In this document: in pieces, positions 44,711 through 53,513 of the stretch
Position numbering within the stretch: the stretch's first letter is position 1
Layout of the letters: each line of letters starts with the position of its first letter
NCBI RefSeq assembly: GCF_014844095.1
Contig: NZ_CP062163.1
Location: 2,823,501-2,887,500, forward strand
From: Brevibacillus sp. JNUCC-41
Lineage (GTDB): Bacteria; Bacillota; Bacilli; Bacillales; DSM-1321
Direction: 5' to 3'
Length of the DNA stretch: 64,000 nucleotides
Position numbers and translations under genes: made by a program
Notes under the pieces: generated by a model
Database searches by the model: none
The model's input: only the letters and a program-made list of their open reading frames with translations
What the model was told of the DNA's origin: nothing

Positions 44711-46468
44711 ATGGCTAAACAAAAAATGACAGCTGCTGAGTTAATTGCCTTGTATTTAGAAAAAAGAGGAGTGAAACACGTTTATGGTATACCGGGAGCT
44801 GCAATTTTACCATTCTATGATGCAGTAAAAGAATTAACTAAAATTGAATCTTATATTGTCCGTCACGAGCAAACTGGTGCTTTCATGGCTGACGGTTATT
44901 CAAGAGCAACTGGTGAAGTGGGTGTATGTGCTGCCACATCAGGTCCTGGTGGAACTAACTTCTTAACTGGTCTTTATGGTGCATGGATGGATTCCATACC
45001 AATGATAGCAATTACTGGTCAACAAAAAAATAGTCTAATTGGAACCATGCAATTCCAAGAAGCGCCTATCGTTGAAATGGCAAAACCTGTAACGAAAGCT
45101 GCTTACCGTTTAACTGACGGCTCGAAAACCGCTGAATTTATTCACGAAGCATGGGTAACAGCAACTACTGGCAGAAAAGGTCCAGTCCTTCTTGATTTAC
45201 CGATTGACCAACAAAAAGTAGAAATAGAAGTAGACCTAGATGAGCTTATCGCTTCTACTCCAGTCGATAACTTACCACAAGCTTCCGATGCCGATATAGA
45301 GAAAACATTAGAATTATTAAAAGATGCTAAAAGACCAGTCTTACTTTCTGGTGGAGGGGTTAACATTGCAAACGCTACTACTGAATTAAAAGCGTTAGCT
45401 GAAGAACTGCAAATCCCTGTAGTGACTTCTGGCATGGGGATGGATACATTCCCCAACGATCACCCTTTATTCGCTGGACGTATGGGAACGATGCTTGATA
45501 CTCCATTCGGTAACAAAACAATTATTGAAGCTGACTTAGTCATCAACCTTGCCGGACGTTTCGCTGATCGTTCTACTGGAAATGTTTCGGTATTCACACA
45601 AAACGGTAAGAAAATTGTCCACGTAAACCTTGATAATAAAGAAATTGGTAAAGTTGTACCAACTAATTTAGGTATCGTTTCTGATGTTAAAGCTTTCATG
45701 ATTAAACTTACAGAAGCCCATAAAGCACTTGGCGCTCATGTCGCTGCAACTGCCGAAGTAGGTACTAAAGTTAACTTAGCTGAAGAGCGTAAGAAATGGG
45801 CACGTAAAACGGATTACACAACACTTCCAATCAGACAAGAGCGTGCATTGCGAGAACTTCGTGAATTCTTGGATCGCGATGCCTTCGTATCACATGACTG
45901 TGGTATCAGCCAGATCTGGTCTAGTCAATTATTTGAAACGTATGAACCAAGAACATACTTATTAACTGGCGGTGCGGGTACAATGGGGTGGGGGCTTGGT
46001 GCAGCAATGGCAGCGAAACTTGCATTCCCTGAAAGACAAAGTGTAAACATCCTTGGTGATGGAAGCTTAGGGATGTCATTACAAGATATTGCTACAGCTG
46101 CAAAACATGATATTCCGGTCATTATTTTCTGTATGAATAACTCATTAATGGGATTAATTCGCCAACAACAAAACTGGTTCTATAATGAACGCCAAATTTC
46201 TACAGACTTAATTTACAAAAATGAATTATGTGATAATGAAGAGCGAGGAATCGACTTTGTTAAAACGGCTGAAGGTATGGGTGTTCGTGGTGAGCTTGTT
46301 ACACATTATGATGATATCAAACCAGCTCTACAACGTGCAGTTGACTCAGGTAAACCATATTTAATAGAAGTTATAGTTGATCCAGATCCTAAGAACGCAT
46401 GCGAATTCTCTAATAACGGTGCACTTAATGGCTTTAAATACTCTGAAAAAATTGATTATTCTAAATAA
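44711..46468 (+). CDS. gcl: ThDP-dependent glyoxylate carboligase-like enzyme
   Basis: 585 residues: ThDP N-domain (YGIPGAAILPFYDA), central NAD/FAD-like domain, and C-domain with GDGSLGMSLQDIA...NN and NNSLMGLIRQQQNW, the last very similar to Gcl. Gcl joins two glyoxylates to tartronate semialdehyde and CO2. One important difference: the catalytic position reads R51-H52-E53-Q, i.e. Glu, as in acetolactate synthase, whereas E. coli Gcl has Val51 at this site. Thus true Gcl activity should be tested. The family name is chosen for context (allantoin, isomerase next). Overlap-free junction with the kinase gene, operon. Confidence 0.75.
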   Translation: MAKQKMTAAELIALYLEKRGVKHVYGIPGAAILPFYDAVKELTKIESYIVRHEQTGAFMADGYSRATGEVGVCAATSGPGGTNFLTGLYGAWMDSIPMIAITGQQKNSLIGTMQFQEAPIVEMAKPVTKAAYRLTDGSKTAEFIHEAWVTATTGRKGPVLLDLPIDQQKVEIEVDLDELIASTPVDNLPQASDADIEKTLELLKDAKRPVLLSGGGVNIANATTELKALAEELQIPVVTSGMGMDTFPNDHPLFAGRMGTMLDTPFGNKTIIEADLVINLAGRFADRSTGNVSVFTQNGKKIVHVNLDNKEIGKVVPTNLGIVSDVKAFMIKLTEAHKALGAHVAATAEVGTKVNLAEERKKWARKTDYTTLPIRQERALRELREFLDRDAFVSHDCGISQIWSSQLFETYEPRTYLLTGGAGTMGWGLGAAMAAKLAFPERQSVNILGDGSLGMSLQDIATAAKHDIPVIIFCMNNSLMGLIRQQQNWFYNERQISTDLIYKNELCDNEERGIDFVKTAEGMGVRGELVTHYDDIKPALQRAVDSGKPYLIEVIVDPDPKNACEFSNNGALNGFKYSEKIDYSK

Positions 46469-46491
46469 TCATCACTAATAATGGAAGTGAT

Positions 46492-46531
46492 TTTTTTGAA
46501 GCAATGGGATATGACCTATTGCTTCAAAAAA
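46492..46531 (+). other. 14-bp perfect inverted repeat between gcl and isomerase genes
   Basis: TTTTTTGAAGCAAT (46492-46505) pairs with ATTGCTTCAAAAAA (46518-46531). The T-run is inside the 5' arm and no T-run follows, so it is not a classical terminator; RNA processing or transcript stabilization inside the operon is more likely. Confidence 0.6.
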
Positions 46532-46582
46532 CATATTAGTAATAAAAAGCAGTATTGCCTTTACTTAAATAATGGGTTCATT

Positions 46583-46616
46583 AAAGGAGGGAAGCCGAAA
46601 AATCGGCGAAACGATG
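46583..46616 (+). promoter_or_regulatory. Hairpin between ribosome site and start codon of the isomerase gene
   Basis: AAAGGAGG (46583-46590) is 23 bases before the ATG at 46614, too far. Between them GCCGA-AAAA-TCGGC (46594-46607) can fold; folding out these 14 bases leaves 9 bases, an ideal distance. Start selection may depend on this structure. Confidence 0.55.
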
Positions 46617-47552
46617 TCAGCAAATCTTCATAATTCTATGAAAGTCGGAATTGTTCACTTTATGGCTTATCCGGAAACAATGGGTGGAGATGGCCCAGCT
46701 GTTGAAACAATTAAGAAAATTGTACAAGATGATTTTTTCTCTGGAATTGAAATTACATCCATTAACAATCCTGAAGAACGTAAAGAGGCTGCTCAAATTT
46801 TACAATCTGGTGGAATGAATGTAGGATTTGGTGCACAACCGATTCTATTAAGAAACAAAGGAAACCTTAATTCTTTTGATGAAGCTGAGCGTAGAAGGGC
46901 TATCGATTTAGTAAAAGGCGGAATTGACCAAGCTTACGAAGTAAATGCTGCTAAACTTGGTTTCTTAAGTGGGGCTAAACCAGATACTCAACAAGATGTT
47001 GCCTTACAATTACTAACGAATTCTATCAAAGAATTATGCGATTATGCAAAATCTAAAGGTGATTTAGTACTCTCACTTGAAACATTTGATGATGAGACTG
47101 ATAAGAAATGTCTAATCGGTTCGAATAAACTTGCTGTTGAAGTTGCAAAAGAAGTTCGTAAAGTAGATCCCACTTTCGGTTTAATGCTTGATTTAAGTCA
47201 TTTACCAATGCAACGTGAAACGTCTCATGATGCATTAACGGTTGCTCGTGATTATATTAACCATGCCCATATCGGAAATTGCTATATTAAAGATACTTCT
47301 GATCCTGCTTACGGCGATCAGCATCCGCGTTTCGGATATCCAGGAAGTGAAGTTGATGTTTCTGAATTAGCGGAGTATTTACGATCCCTATTAGAAATCG
47401 GTTACATCGGTGAAGGCATAAAGAATATAGTCGCTTTTGAAGTAAAACCTGTCGGTACAGAATCATCAGATATTGTAATTGCACAGTCAAAACGTACTCT
47501 CGTTGATGCATGGTCATTATTACATTCAAAAAAAGGGCGTTTAGTTAGTTAG
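46614..47552 (+). CDS. Sugar phosphate isomerase/epimerase-type TIM barrel (hydroxypyruvate isomerase-like)
   Basis: 312 residues of the AP-endonuclease-2-like barrel: DDFFSGIEITSINNPEERKE, KLGFLSGAKPD, LSLETFDDETDKKCLIGS (metal Glu), GLMLDLSHLPMQRE (metal Asp/His), HAHIGNC and FEVKPVG (last Glu). Hyi of E. coli (about 258 residues) interconverts tartronate semialdehyde and hydroxypyruvate; OtnI converts 2- to 3-oxo-tetronate. Following gcl, a Hyi-type role is likely, but the protein is longer. Last gene of the five-gene operon. Start is ATG 46614, explained by a hairpin before it. Confidence 0.8.
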   Translation: MSANLHNSMKVGIVHFMAYPETMGGDGPAVETIKKIVQDDFFSGIEITSINNPEERKEAAQILQSGGMNVGFGAQPILLRNKGNLNSFDEAERRRAIDLVKGGIDQAYEVNAAKLGFLSGAKPDTQQDVALQLLTNSIKELCDYAKSKGDLVLSLETFDDETDKKCLIGSNKLAVEVAKEVRKVDPTFGLMLDLSHLPMQRETSHDALTVARDYINHAHIGNCYIKDTSDPAYGDQHPRFGYPGSEVDVSELAEYLRSLLEIGYIGEGIKNIVAFEVKPVGTESSDIVIAQSKRTLVDAWSLLHSKKGRLVS

Positions 47553-47572
47553 CCTATATATGTACGATATGT

Positions 47573-47614
47573 ATTAAACGGTGACAAGTGCTTTTGCTTG
47601 TCGCCGTTTAATCT
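47573..47614 (+). terminator. Terminator of the transketolase-gcl operon
   Basis: ATTAAACGGTGACAAG (47573-47588) pairs with CTTGTCGCCGTTTAAT (47597-47612), one G-U; a modest T-rich tract follows. Confidence 0.8.
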
Positions 47615-47748
47615 AACTTTTAATTAGCTTATCATGCAGAATTCCTATTGAGCAACGACTAAATGTGTTAATATGACTTTGCATTAAGTAACTGGATTTA
47701 AATAACAAAAAATTTTCTTAGAGATTAAATTGGCAGGGAAGTGATCGA

Positions 47749-48999
47749 TTGGTTAAACTTCAGAAGGATGTTGACGCTATAAGAATCAACACTAGAACCG
47801 AAGAACTTGCTGCTTGTTCATCCACATCTGTTGGTGTCACTAGACTACCTTTCACAGTGGAAAGTTTAAAAGCAGAAAGACTAGTTGAAGAGTGGATGAA
47901 AGCAGCTGGGATGACGGTAAGAAAAGATGCTCTTAACAATATAATCGGACGTTATGAAGGGAAAGATCCTACAGCTCCAGTTTTAATGATTGGTTCACAT
48001 TTAGATAGCGTGATTGAAGCAGGTAAATATGACGGTATTCTAGGTGTTATAACTGGAATCGAAGTTGTTCAAACTCTTAAGGATAATGGCATTATATTAT
48101 ACAATCCAATCGAAGTGGTAGGTTTTTGTGATGAGGAAGGAGTAAGGTTTCACTCAACTTTCCTCGGTAGTAAAGCGATTGCAGGAACTTTTACTGCTGA
48201 AGATTTAGAAAGGGCAGATGAACAAGGAATAACAATTGCTGAAGCGTTAAAAGGAATTGGTATTGCTGACCCATATGCTTTTAAAAAGGCTAGTCGTACT
48301 CCAGAAGAACTTCTCGCTTATTTGGAACTTCATATCGAACAGGGGCCTGTGCTTGAGAAGGAGAATGAACCTGTCGGAATAGTTCGTGGGATTGCTGGTG
48401 CTACAAGATTTTATTTTGAAATTATCGGGAAATCTGGACATGCAGGGACAGTTCCTGTTGCCCTTAGACAAGATGCACTTTTAGGAGCAAGTGATCTCAT
48501 TTCCTACATTGAGAACATCGCTGTCCAAAATGAACCATTAGTAGCGACAATTGGTAAACTTACTGTAAGCCCGGGTGCTAGTAATGTAATACCTGGTCTT
48601 GTAACAGGGACACTGGATATCCGTGATTTAAATGTGGATCGTAAGAAAAAAGCCATTGATGCCATATTAACTGAAAGTGAAAGAGTAGCAAAAGCTAGAG
48701 GACTCCAAATTCATTTTGAACAGGTCATGGAAGCCGATCCTGTATACTGTGATGAACAATTGATTAAAGTAATCGAGGAGTCCATTAGCGAACTGGATGG
48801 TAGTGCTATCAGTCTTGTAAGCGGTGCTGGCCACGATGCAATGGCTATGGCGGATGTAACGAATGTTGCAATGATTTTCGTTCGTTGTAAAGATGGTCTT
48901 AGTCATCACCCTGATGAATTCGTTACTGTAGAAGATATGGGTGTAGGAGCTAGAGTTCTTTACTCTACAGTAATTAAAATAGCCACAAAACAATATTGA
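47749..48999 (+). CDS. allC: Allantoate amidohydrolase (M20 Zn-dependent hydrolase)
   Basis: 416 residues of the hydantoinase/carbamoylase M20 family: VTRLPFTVESLKAERLVEEW, LMIGSHLDSVIEAGKYDGIL (metal His, bridging Asp), FCDEEGVRFHSTFLGSKA (catalytic Glu pair), LELHIEQGPVLE (metal His), and GAGHDAMAMA with the dimer-site His. AllC splits allantoate to ureidoglycine, ammonia and CO2. Start is TTG 47749 behind AGGGAAGTG. It stands alone between terminators. Decayed allC-like DNA near 59.6-60.0 kb shows a second copy once existed. Confidence 0.92.
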   Translation: MVKLQKDVDAIRINTRTEELAACSSTSVGVTRLPFTVESLKAERLVEEWMKAAGMTVRKDALNNIIGRYEGKDPTAPVLMIGSHLDSVIEAGKYDGILGVITGIEVVQTLKDNGIILYNPIEVVGFCDEEGVRFHSTFLGSKAIAGTFTAEDLERADEQGITIAEALKGIGIADPYAFKKASRTPEELLAYLELHIEQGPVLEKENEPVGIVRGIAGATRFYFEIIGKSGHAGTVPVALRQDALLGASDLISYIENIAVQNEPLVATIGKLTVSPGASNVIPGLVTGTLDIRDLNVDRKKKAIDAILTESERVAKARGLQIHFEQVMEADPVYCDEQLIKVIEESISELDGSAISLVSGAGHDAMAMADVTNVAMIFVRCKDGLSHHPDEFVTVEDMGVGARVLYSTVIKIATKQY

Positions 49000-49041
49000 G
49001 GGACAAATAAGGTTTTATAGAGAGTATAAGACTAGCTTACA

Positions 49042-49083
49042 AAAAAACTCGTGATCCGACTGTATCGGATCACGAGTTTTTTC
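49042..49083 (+). terminator. Strong terminator after allC
   Basis: AAAAAACTCGTGATCCGA (49042-49059) pairs fully with TCGGATCACGAGTTTTTT (49065-49082): 18 perfect pairs and a 5-base loop. Confidence 0.95.
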
Positions 49084-49452
49084 AAAATGAATACATTTCA
49101 ATCAGTACCTCTAGAACAAATCAGTCAACTGTTATTAGAAACATTTTCCTATAATATTGAATGCTTCGAAAAGCTCATTCGATAAGAAATATATTTAAGA
49201 TAGAGATCCTTCAAGCGATAAAACAGTCATAGGTATCAACACAGATCCGATGGTTACATAAGGAGTTCTGGATGGACTCTTTATCATGTTAATAAAAAAG
49301 CCACTGAAATTCCTGGATTCCTCCATAATTCAAGGATTCTGTAGTGTCACTTCAGAAAAAGAAGCCGAGTTTTACTCTTCATATTGATCTCTGTCTGCGT
49401 GGGCAGTTTACCTTCAGTCATTACCTGCTTAAGTAGTAATTACAACTACTTA
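49084..49452. other. Stretch without a supported gene between allC and PucR gene
   Basis: A short frame (49087-49188) beginning MNTFQSVPLEQISQLLLE has no ribosome site. AAGTAGT (49431-49437) and ACTACTT (49445-49451) form a weak hairpin at the 3' end of the PucR gene. The rest may be decayed coding DNA but I cannot name it. Confidence 0.3.
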
Positions 49453-51108
49453 TTAATCACTGTTATCTCTGAAAATTGAACCCATGAGTAAAGCTATACG
49501 TAAATGAAGTGAGTTTTTTGAATCATGAACGGAATAATTCAAAATGTCCTCACATTTGGCAATTCGGTATTTAACGGTATTACGGTGAACAAACAGTTTC
49601 CTGGATGTAATCGCAAGTTCACAATTATTATCCAAATATACCAATAAGGTATTAATTAAGTCTTTTTCATCTTTATTTTTCGGATAGGATAGAGAACGTA
49701 AAGTATTTTCATAAAACTTTTTTAAATCTTTTTCGGGAATTAACCGAATCAGTTCGATTAATTGCTTGGTCTCGTAAAAGTTTATAAATTTATTTTGAAA
49801 CAGTTCAGACCCATGTGTCCATGCTTCCACTGCCTCTTCGTATGTAAGGTGGATATAGGTAAGGTCATTAGAAAAGTTACCAACTCCAAACGACAACGAA
49901 ATTTTTAGCTTTGAATAAGCCTCATTCTGGAATTCCTTCAGTCTTTCTTCTATTATGCTTTTAATCGAATCATTAAGATTCAGAGGAGATTGCATCAAAA
50001 TAACAAAATAACCATCTTTCATAAAAACGATGTTGTTAGTATCTATTTTTAAAAATGATTTATGTAAAAATTTATATAAATAGTCGTATGATCTATTCAT
50101 TATTTCTGCACTTTTTTGTAAAGCGTTTTGTTTATCATAATCAATCTTACATACAATGCATGAGTATTTCATATTGTCGATTAAGCCATGCTGTTTTCCC
50201 CTATGAATAATTTCTTGTTTGTTGGATATCTTTCCATCAACAAGGGAAGCAAAAAAGTTATTTTCTAACAAACGACTGTTTTCTCTAATTGCCTCGTTTT
50301 TAAGCAGCGTAAATGAAATGACTGTTGATGCTTGCTCTATAGCTAATTGGGAAGATGGGAATGAAAGCTTCTCAGGGTGAAGAATTATTAGTAAATATGG
50401 ATAGGAACGCATAGTTTTCACCCGAAACATTTTTATAGAAATGTCAGTATTTTGGATGTCGATTGTGAGCTGGTTTTTTTCTAGGTATGTTTCTATATCA
50501 CTTTTAATGTGTTCCTGAACATTTTTCATAACGATTTTCATATTTCCTGTACGAAAATGATGAGAAAAGGATGTCACATCACCAATAGGATCAAGTAGGA
50601 GAACAGGACATTTTAATAGGGAGCCAAGATTTTCAATTAAAGAATTCAGGCTGTAGCCTTTTATCATCATATTGGTAAATTCCTTGTGAATATGCATCGC
50701 ATAAAATAACTCTTCGATTTGGTTATCCCATATAAAGCTTAATAATTGATGAGCAACCGCACCTAATGTTAATGTCTCTGGAATTTGAATAATGGGAAAT
50801 TCTAATGAGTCAGCTAATTCGATTACATCCGGCGGTATCTTATCAATGAACCTTTTAAGTTTAATGGCGATCCCTGCACATGGAAGTTCATTAATTTGGG
50901 AAATGAGATTGCATAATGCATGAGGGTCGTCTTTAAAAGCGTATCCTGTTGTCAATAATAGGGAGTTTTCAGCTAAAAAATTGATGGCATCTGGTGTTTC
51001 TGAAATCTCAATGGATTCTACTTTCCTTTTAAGTCCGGCATGTCCAGCAATAATTTTGGCTTCTCGAAACACATCAACGATAAATAAATCTTCTACCTTT
51101 TTCATCAT
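49453..51108 (-). CDS. PucR-family transcriptional regulator
   Basis: 551 residues with the three PucR parts: an N-terminal purine-catabolism sensor domain (VEDLFIVDVFREAKIIAGHA, LLLTTGYAF, LPCAGIAIKLKRF), a central CdaR GGDEF-like domain, and a C-terminal helix-turn-helix (LAITSRKLFVHRNTVKYRIA). B. subtilis PucR activates uricase, allantoin and related genes when allantoin or its products are present. It is transcribed against the surrounding genes. An ATG follows within two codons. Likely the local activator of the second allantoinase, AllE and NCS2 permease genes; targets inferred. Confidence 0.9.
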   Translation of the reverse strand: MMKKVEDLFIVDVFREAKIIAGHAGLKRKVESIEISETPDAINFLAENSLLLTTGYAFKDDPHALCNLISQINELPCAGIAIKLKRFIDKIPPDVIELADSLEFPIIQIPETLTLGAVAHQLLSFIWDNQIEELFYAMHIHKEFTNMMIKGYSLNSLIENLGSLLKCPVLLLDPIGDVTSFSHHFRTGNMKIVMKNVQEHIKSDIETYLEKNQLTIDIQNTDISIKMFRVKTMRSYPYLLIILHPEKLSFPSSQLAIEQASTVISFTLLKNEAIRENSRLLENNFFASLVDGKISNKQEIIHRGKQHGLIDNMKYSCIVCKIDYDKQNALQKSAEIMNRSYDYLYKFLHKSFLKIDTNNIVFMKDGYFVILMQSPLNLNDSIKSIIEERLKEFQNEAYSKLKISLSFGVGNFSNDLTYIHLTYEEAVEAWTHGSELFQNKFINFYETKQLIELIRLIPEKDLKKFYENTLRSLSYPKNKDEKDLINTLLVYLDNNCELAITSRKLFVHRNTVKYRIAKCEDILNYSVHDSKNSLHLRIALLMGSIFRDNSD

Positions 51109-51470
51109 ACACCTTCTAATTCTACATTTTTGTCAGTTTTTATTTCTAGAAAGGGAAGCAAACGAATGTTGTTAAATTTGGACAAAAATTTAAATGGTAA
51201 TTGTTTACATTGCATAATGATTTTGTGAATTAATCCGCTTATAATCAATTGTATAGAGGATTGAAGGGTAATGAAACTGTTTTCAAGATTTTTTTGCATT
51301 CCATAAATCTCAAGTTTATATTTATTTAGCAACTATATTTATATTTAGAAGCACATACAATCATACATAATTTTGCAATGGTGAAAATAGCTAATCCGGG
51401 TTTTAACATCTAAGATTTTAACAGACCTTTTATACCTTTATATATATATCCAGTTTTTATTTCGGTGAAA
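51109..51470. other. Divergent promoter region of PucR and downstream genes
   Basis: AT-rich (with TATATATAT near 51440) and without a gene; it should hold promoters for PucR (minus) and the permease remnant/allantoinase unit (plus). Confidence 0.4.
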
Positions 51471-51484
51471 AGTAAGCGCTATCA
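51471..51484 (+). promoter_or_regulatory. CcpA cre site before second allantoinase unit
   Basis: AGTAAGCGCTATCA matches the cre core with one or two deviations at the edges; it is 31 bases before the permease remnant's start codon. Confidence 0.5.
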
Positions 51485-51514
51485 TGCTAAGTTTTATAAC
51501 GAGGAGGAACCCTT

Positions 51515-51673
51515 TTGAACAAACCAGAGCTCCATTGGAGCAGGAAACACAATGTTAGTAGAGACTTATTGGCAACAAAACCCGAAGAGAGAAATTGGAA
51601 AGTGGGAAACTATTTTTCTATATGGATGGGTTCTGTTCATAATGTAATAGTTTTATCTTATTCCGAATATTAA
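51515..51673 (+). pseudogene. 5' remnant of an NCS1-type allantoin permease gene
   Basis: A TTG start behind GAGGAGG opens a 52-codon frame with RDLLATKPEERNWKVGNYFS and IWMGSVHNV, the opening of NCS1 permeases (DLAPT..ER.W...NY.S.WMG). After MGSVHNV the sequence changes to IVLSYSEY and stops, so helix 2 onward is missing. Promoter region, ribosome site and the first codons survive and now lie before the second allantoinase gene; it could still act as a leader or give a small peptide. Confidence 0.75.
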
Positions 51674-51731
51674 AGAGGATTGGACTTAATAGTAATTATA
51701 AAATTTGATTTTCATAGAAAGGAATGAACCT

Positions 51732-53099
51732 ATGGCTACATATGATTTACTCATTAGAAATGGAAATCTTGTAATGTTAGATTCGATTGTTCAAGGAGAT
51801 ATTGCGATTAAGGAAGGGAAAATTAAAGAAGTGTCCATCGGAAAAAAAATTGATGCTATTGCAACAAGAGAAATTAATGCTGAGGGGCAGCACATCCTCC
51901 CAGGATTAATTGACACTCATGTTCATTTCAACGAGCCAGGCAGAACTGAATGGGAAGGTGTTCAAACTGGTAGCAGAAGTTTAGCGGCAGGTGGGGTAAC
52001 AACCTATTTTGATATGCCATTGAACAGTACACCACCAACAATCAATAAAGAATATTTGGCATTAAAGAGAGCTTGCTCCGAAGAAAAGTCGGTAATCAAT
52101 TGCCGCTTTTGGGGTGGACTTACACCTGAAAATATTGAGAATATTAAGGAACTTGATGAAAATGGAGTAATTGGATTTAAAGCTTTTATGTCACCGAGCG
52201 GAATTATCGATTTCAATCATGTCGATGATATTACGATTTTTAAAGGGATGAGAGAAATTGCCTCTATAGGTTCACTTTTAGCCGTTCATGCTGAAAGCAC
52301 AGTCATTTGTGATCAGCTTACACAAGAAAAACAAAGACAAAATAAAACGACTGCAAAGGACTTCGTTGAATCAAGACCGATAATTTCCGAAATTGAAGCG
52401 GTTAGAAGAATAATTTCATATGCTGAAGCTACAGGTTGTAAACTGCATATTGTTCATGCGAGCAGCCGGAAAGTAGTGGACGTCATTAATCAGGCAAAGC
52501 AAAGAGGCCTAGATATTACGGTAGAAACATGCCCTCATTATTTATCTTTGACAGTAAAAGACTTAGAGGAAAAAGGCGGATTGGCAAAATGCTGTCCTCC
52601 ACTGCGTGATGATGAAGAAGTAGAACAATTATGGGAAGCTGTAGCAAACGGTGAAATTGACGTTATAGCATCCGACCATTCACCAGCACCTGCATCTATG
52701 AAAAAGGTAATAAATGAAGACTTTTTCAGTGCCTGGGGTGGGATTTCTGGTGCTCAAACTACGCTCAATATTATGTTGACAGAGGGGCATTTTAACCGGA
52801 ATCTTCCTCTGGGGAAAATTGTTGAATTAACATCAACGAATCCAGCTAAGTTATTTGGCCTTTATCCCCATAAAGGGATAATAGCGGTTGATAGCGATGC
52901 TGATTTGGCGATAGTTAATCTGAACAAAAGCTTCGAGCTAAAAGAGGAAGATTTGTTCTACCGCCATCAGCAGTCGCCTTATGTTGGTAGGACATTCAAA
53001 GGGCAAGTAACGACGACGATCGTCAATGGGGCTATTGTTTTTGAAAATGGAAGCATTACCACTGTGGAAAAAGTAAAATCTAGTGTTGTTAAGCTATAA
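51732..53099 (+). CDS. allB: Allantoinase (second copy)
   Basis: 455 residues, similar throughout to the protein at 38.9 kb: LIDTHVHFNEPGRTEWEGV (H-x-H), IGFKAFMSPSG (Lys), LLAVHAEST, LHIVHASSRK, and IASDHSPAPASM (Asp). Differences in the loop beside the metal site (NEPGR for CEPGR; SPSGIIDF for ATCGSEEI) show long divergence, so the copies may differ in substrate form or regulation. I start at ATG 51732 (AAAGGAA upstream) rather than 51705. It follows a permease remnant and precedes the ureidoglycine aminohydrolase gene. Confidence 0.92.
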   Translation: MATYDLLIRNGNLVMLDSIVQGDIAIKEGKIKEVSIGKKIDAIATREINAEGQHILPGLIDTHVHFNEPGRTEWEGVQTGSRSLAAGGVTTYFDMPLNSTPPTINKEYLALKRACSEEKSVINCRFWGGLTPENIENIKELDENGVIGFKAFMSPSGIIDFNHVDDITIFKGMREIASIGSLLAVHAESTVICDQLTQEKQRQNKTTAKDFVESRPIISEIEAVRRIISYAEATGCKLHIVHASSRKVVDVINQAKQRGLDITVETCPHYLSLTVKDLEEKGGLAKCCPPLRDDEEVEQLWEAVANGEIDVIASDHSPAPASMKKVINEDFFSAWGGISGAQTTLNIMLTEGHFNRNLPLGKIVELTSTNPAKLFGLYPHKGIIAVDSDADLAIVNLNKSFELKEEDLFYRHQQSPYVGRTFKGQVTTTIVNGAIVFENGSITTVEKVKSSVVKL

Positions 53100-53307
53100 A
53101 GGATTGAGAAAGTCTTAATTATTTTATTAGCTGATTCGCTTTCAGACATTTGTTTTAGGCTTACACAATCTTAAAGGCAAAAGAAGCCTATAAGGAACTG
53201 GGACTGATAAAAGAGAAAATCATGGATGAAGAAATAAGAAGATGTTTTATCTATAATAGACAAAAATATAAATCGTTTTTATTGATTAGGCATAATGACT
53301 ATTTAAA
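53100..53307. other. Intergenic stretch after second allantoinase
   Basis: No gene seen; AT-rich. An in-frame fragment reading KAKEAYKELGLIKEKIM (about 53180) may be a remnant but cannot be assigned. Confidence 0.3.
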
Positions 53308-53321
53308 TGAAAGCGTTTAAC
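53308..53321 (+). promoter_or_regulatory. CcpA cre site before allE
   Basis: TGAAAGCGTTTAAC fits the cre consensus well and lies about 190 bases before the gene. Confidence 0.65.
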
Positions 53322-53513
53322 ATTTGTATAAGAGACTTAATGGTTTCTGACACAAGTTAATAATATATGAAAAGAAGCTTCAATAATAAGTTAATCTATA
53401 ACGGTAACAGGGCACACCATGATTCACATGCTTATATTGGCTCACGATTTAAAAGTTTGATTGGTGTCATATGAATTGGCTCACAAAATACGATTAAAAG
53501 GAGAGTTTAAAAG

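Noticed and set aside
47640-47700. Possible eighth regulon motif before allC (GCAACGAC...TTAATATGAC)
   Set aside because: The half-sites do not line up with the required spacing and the central TTA-n-TAA is not preserved.
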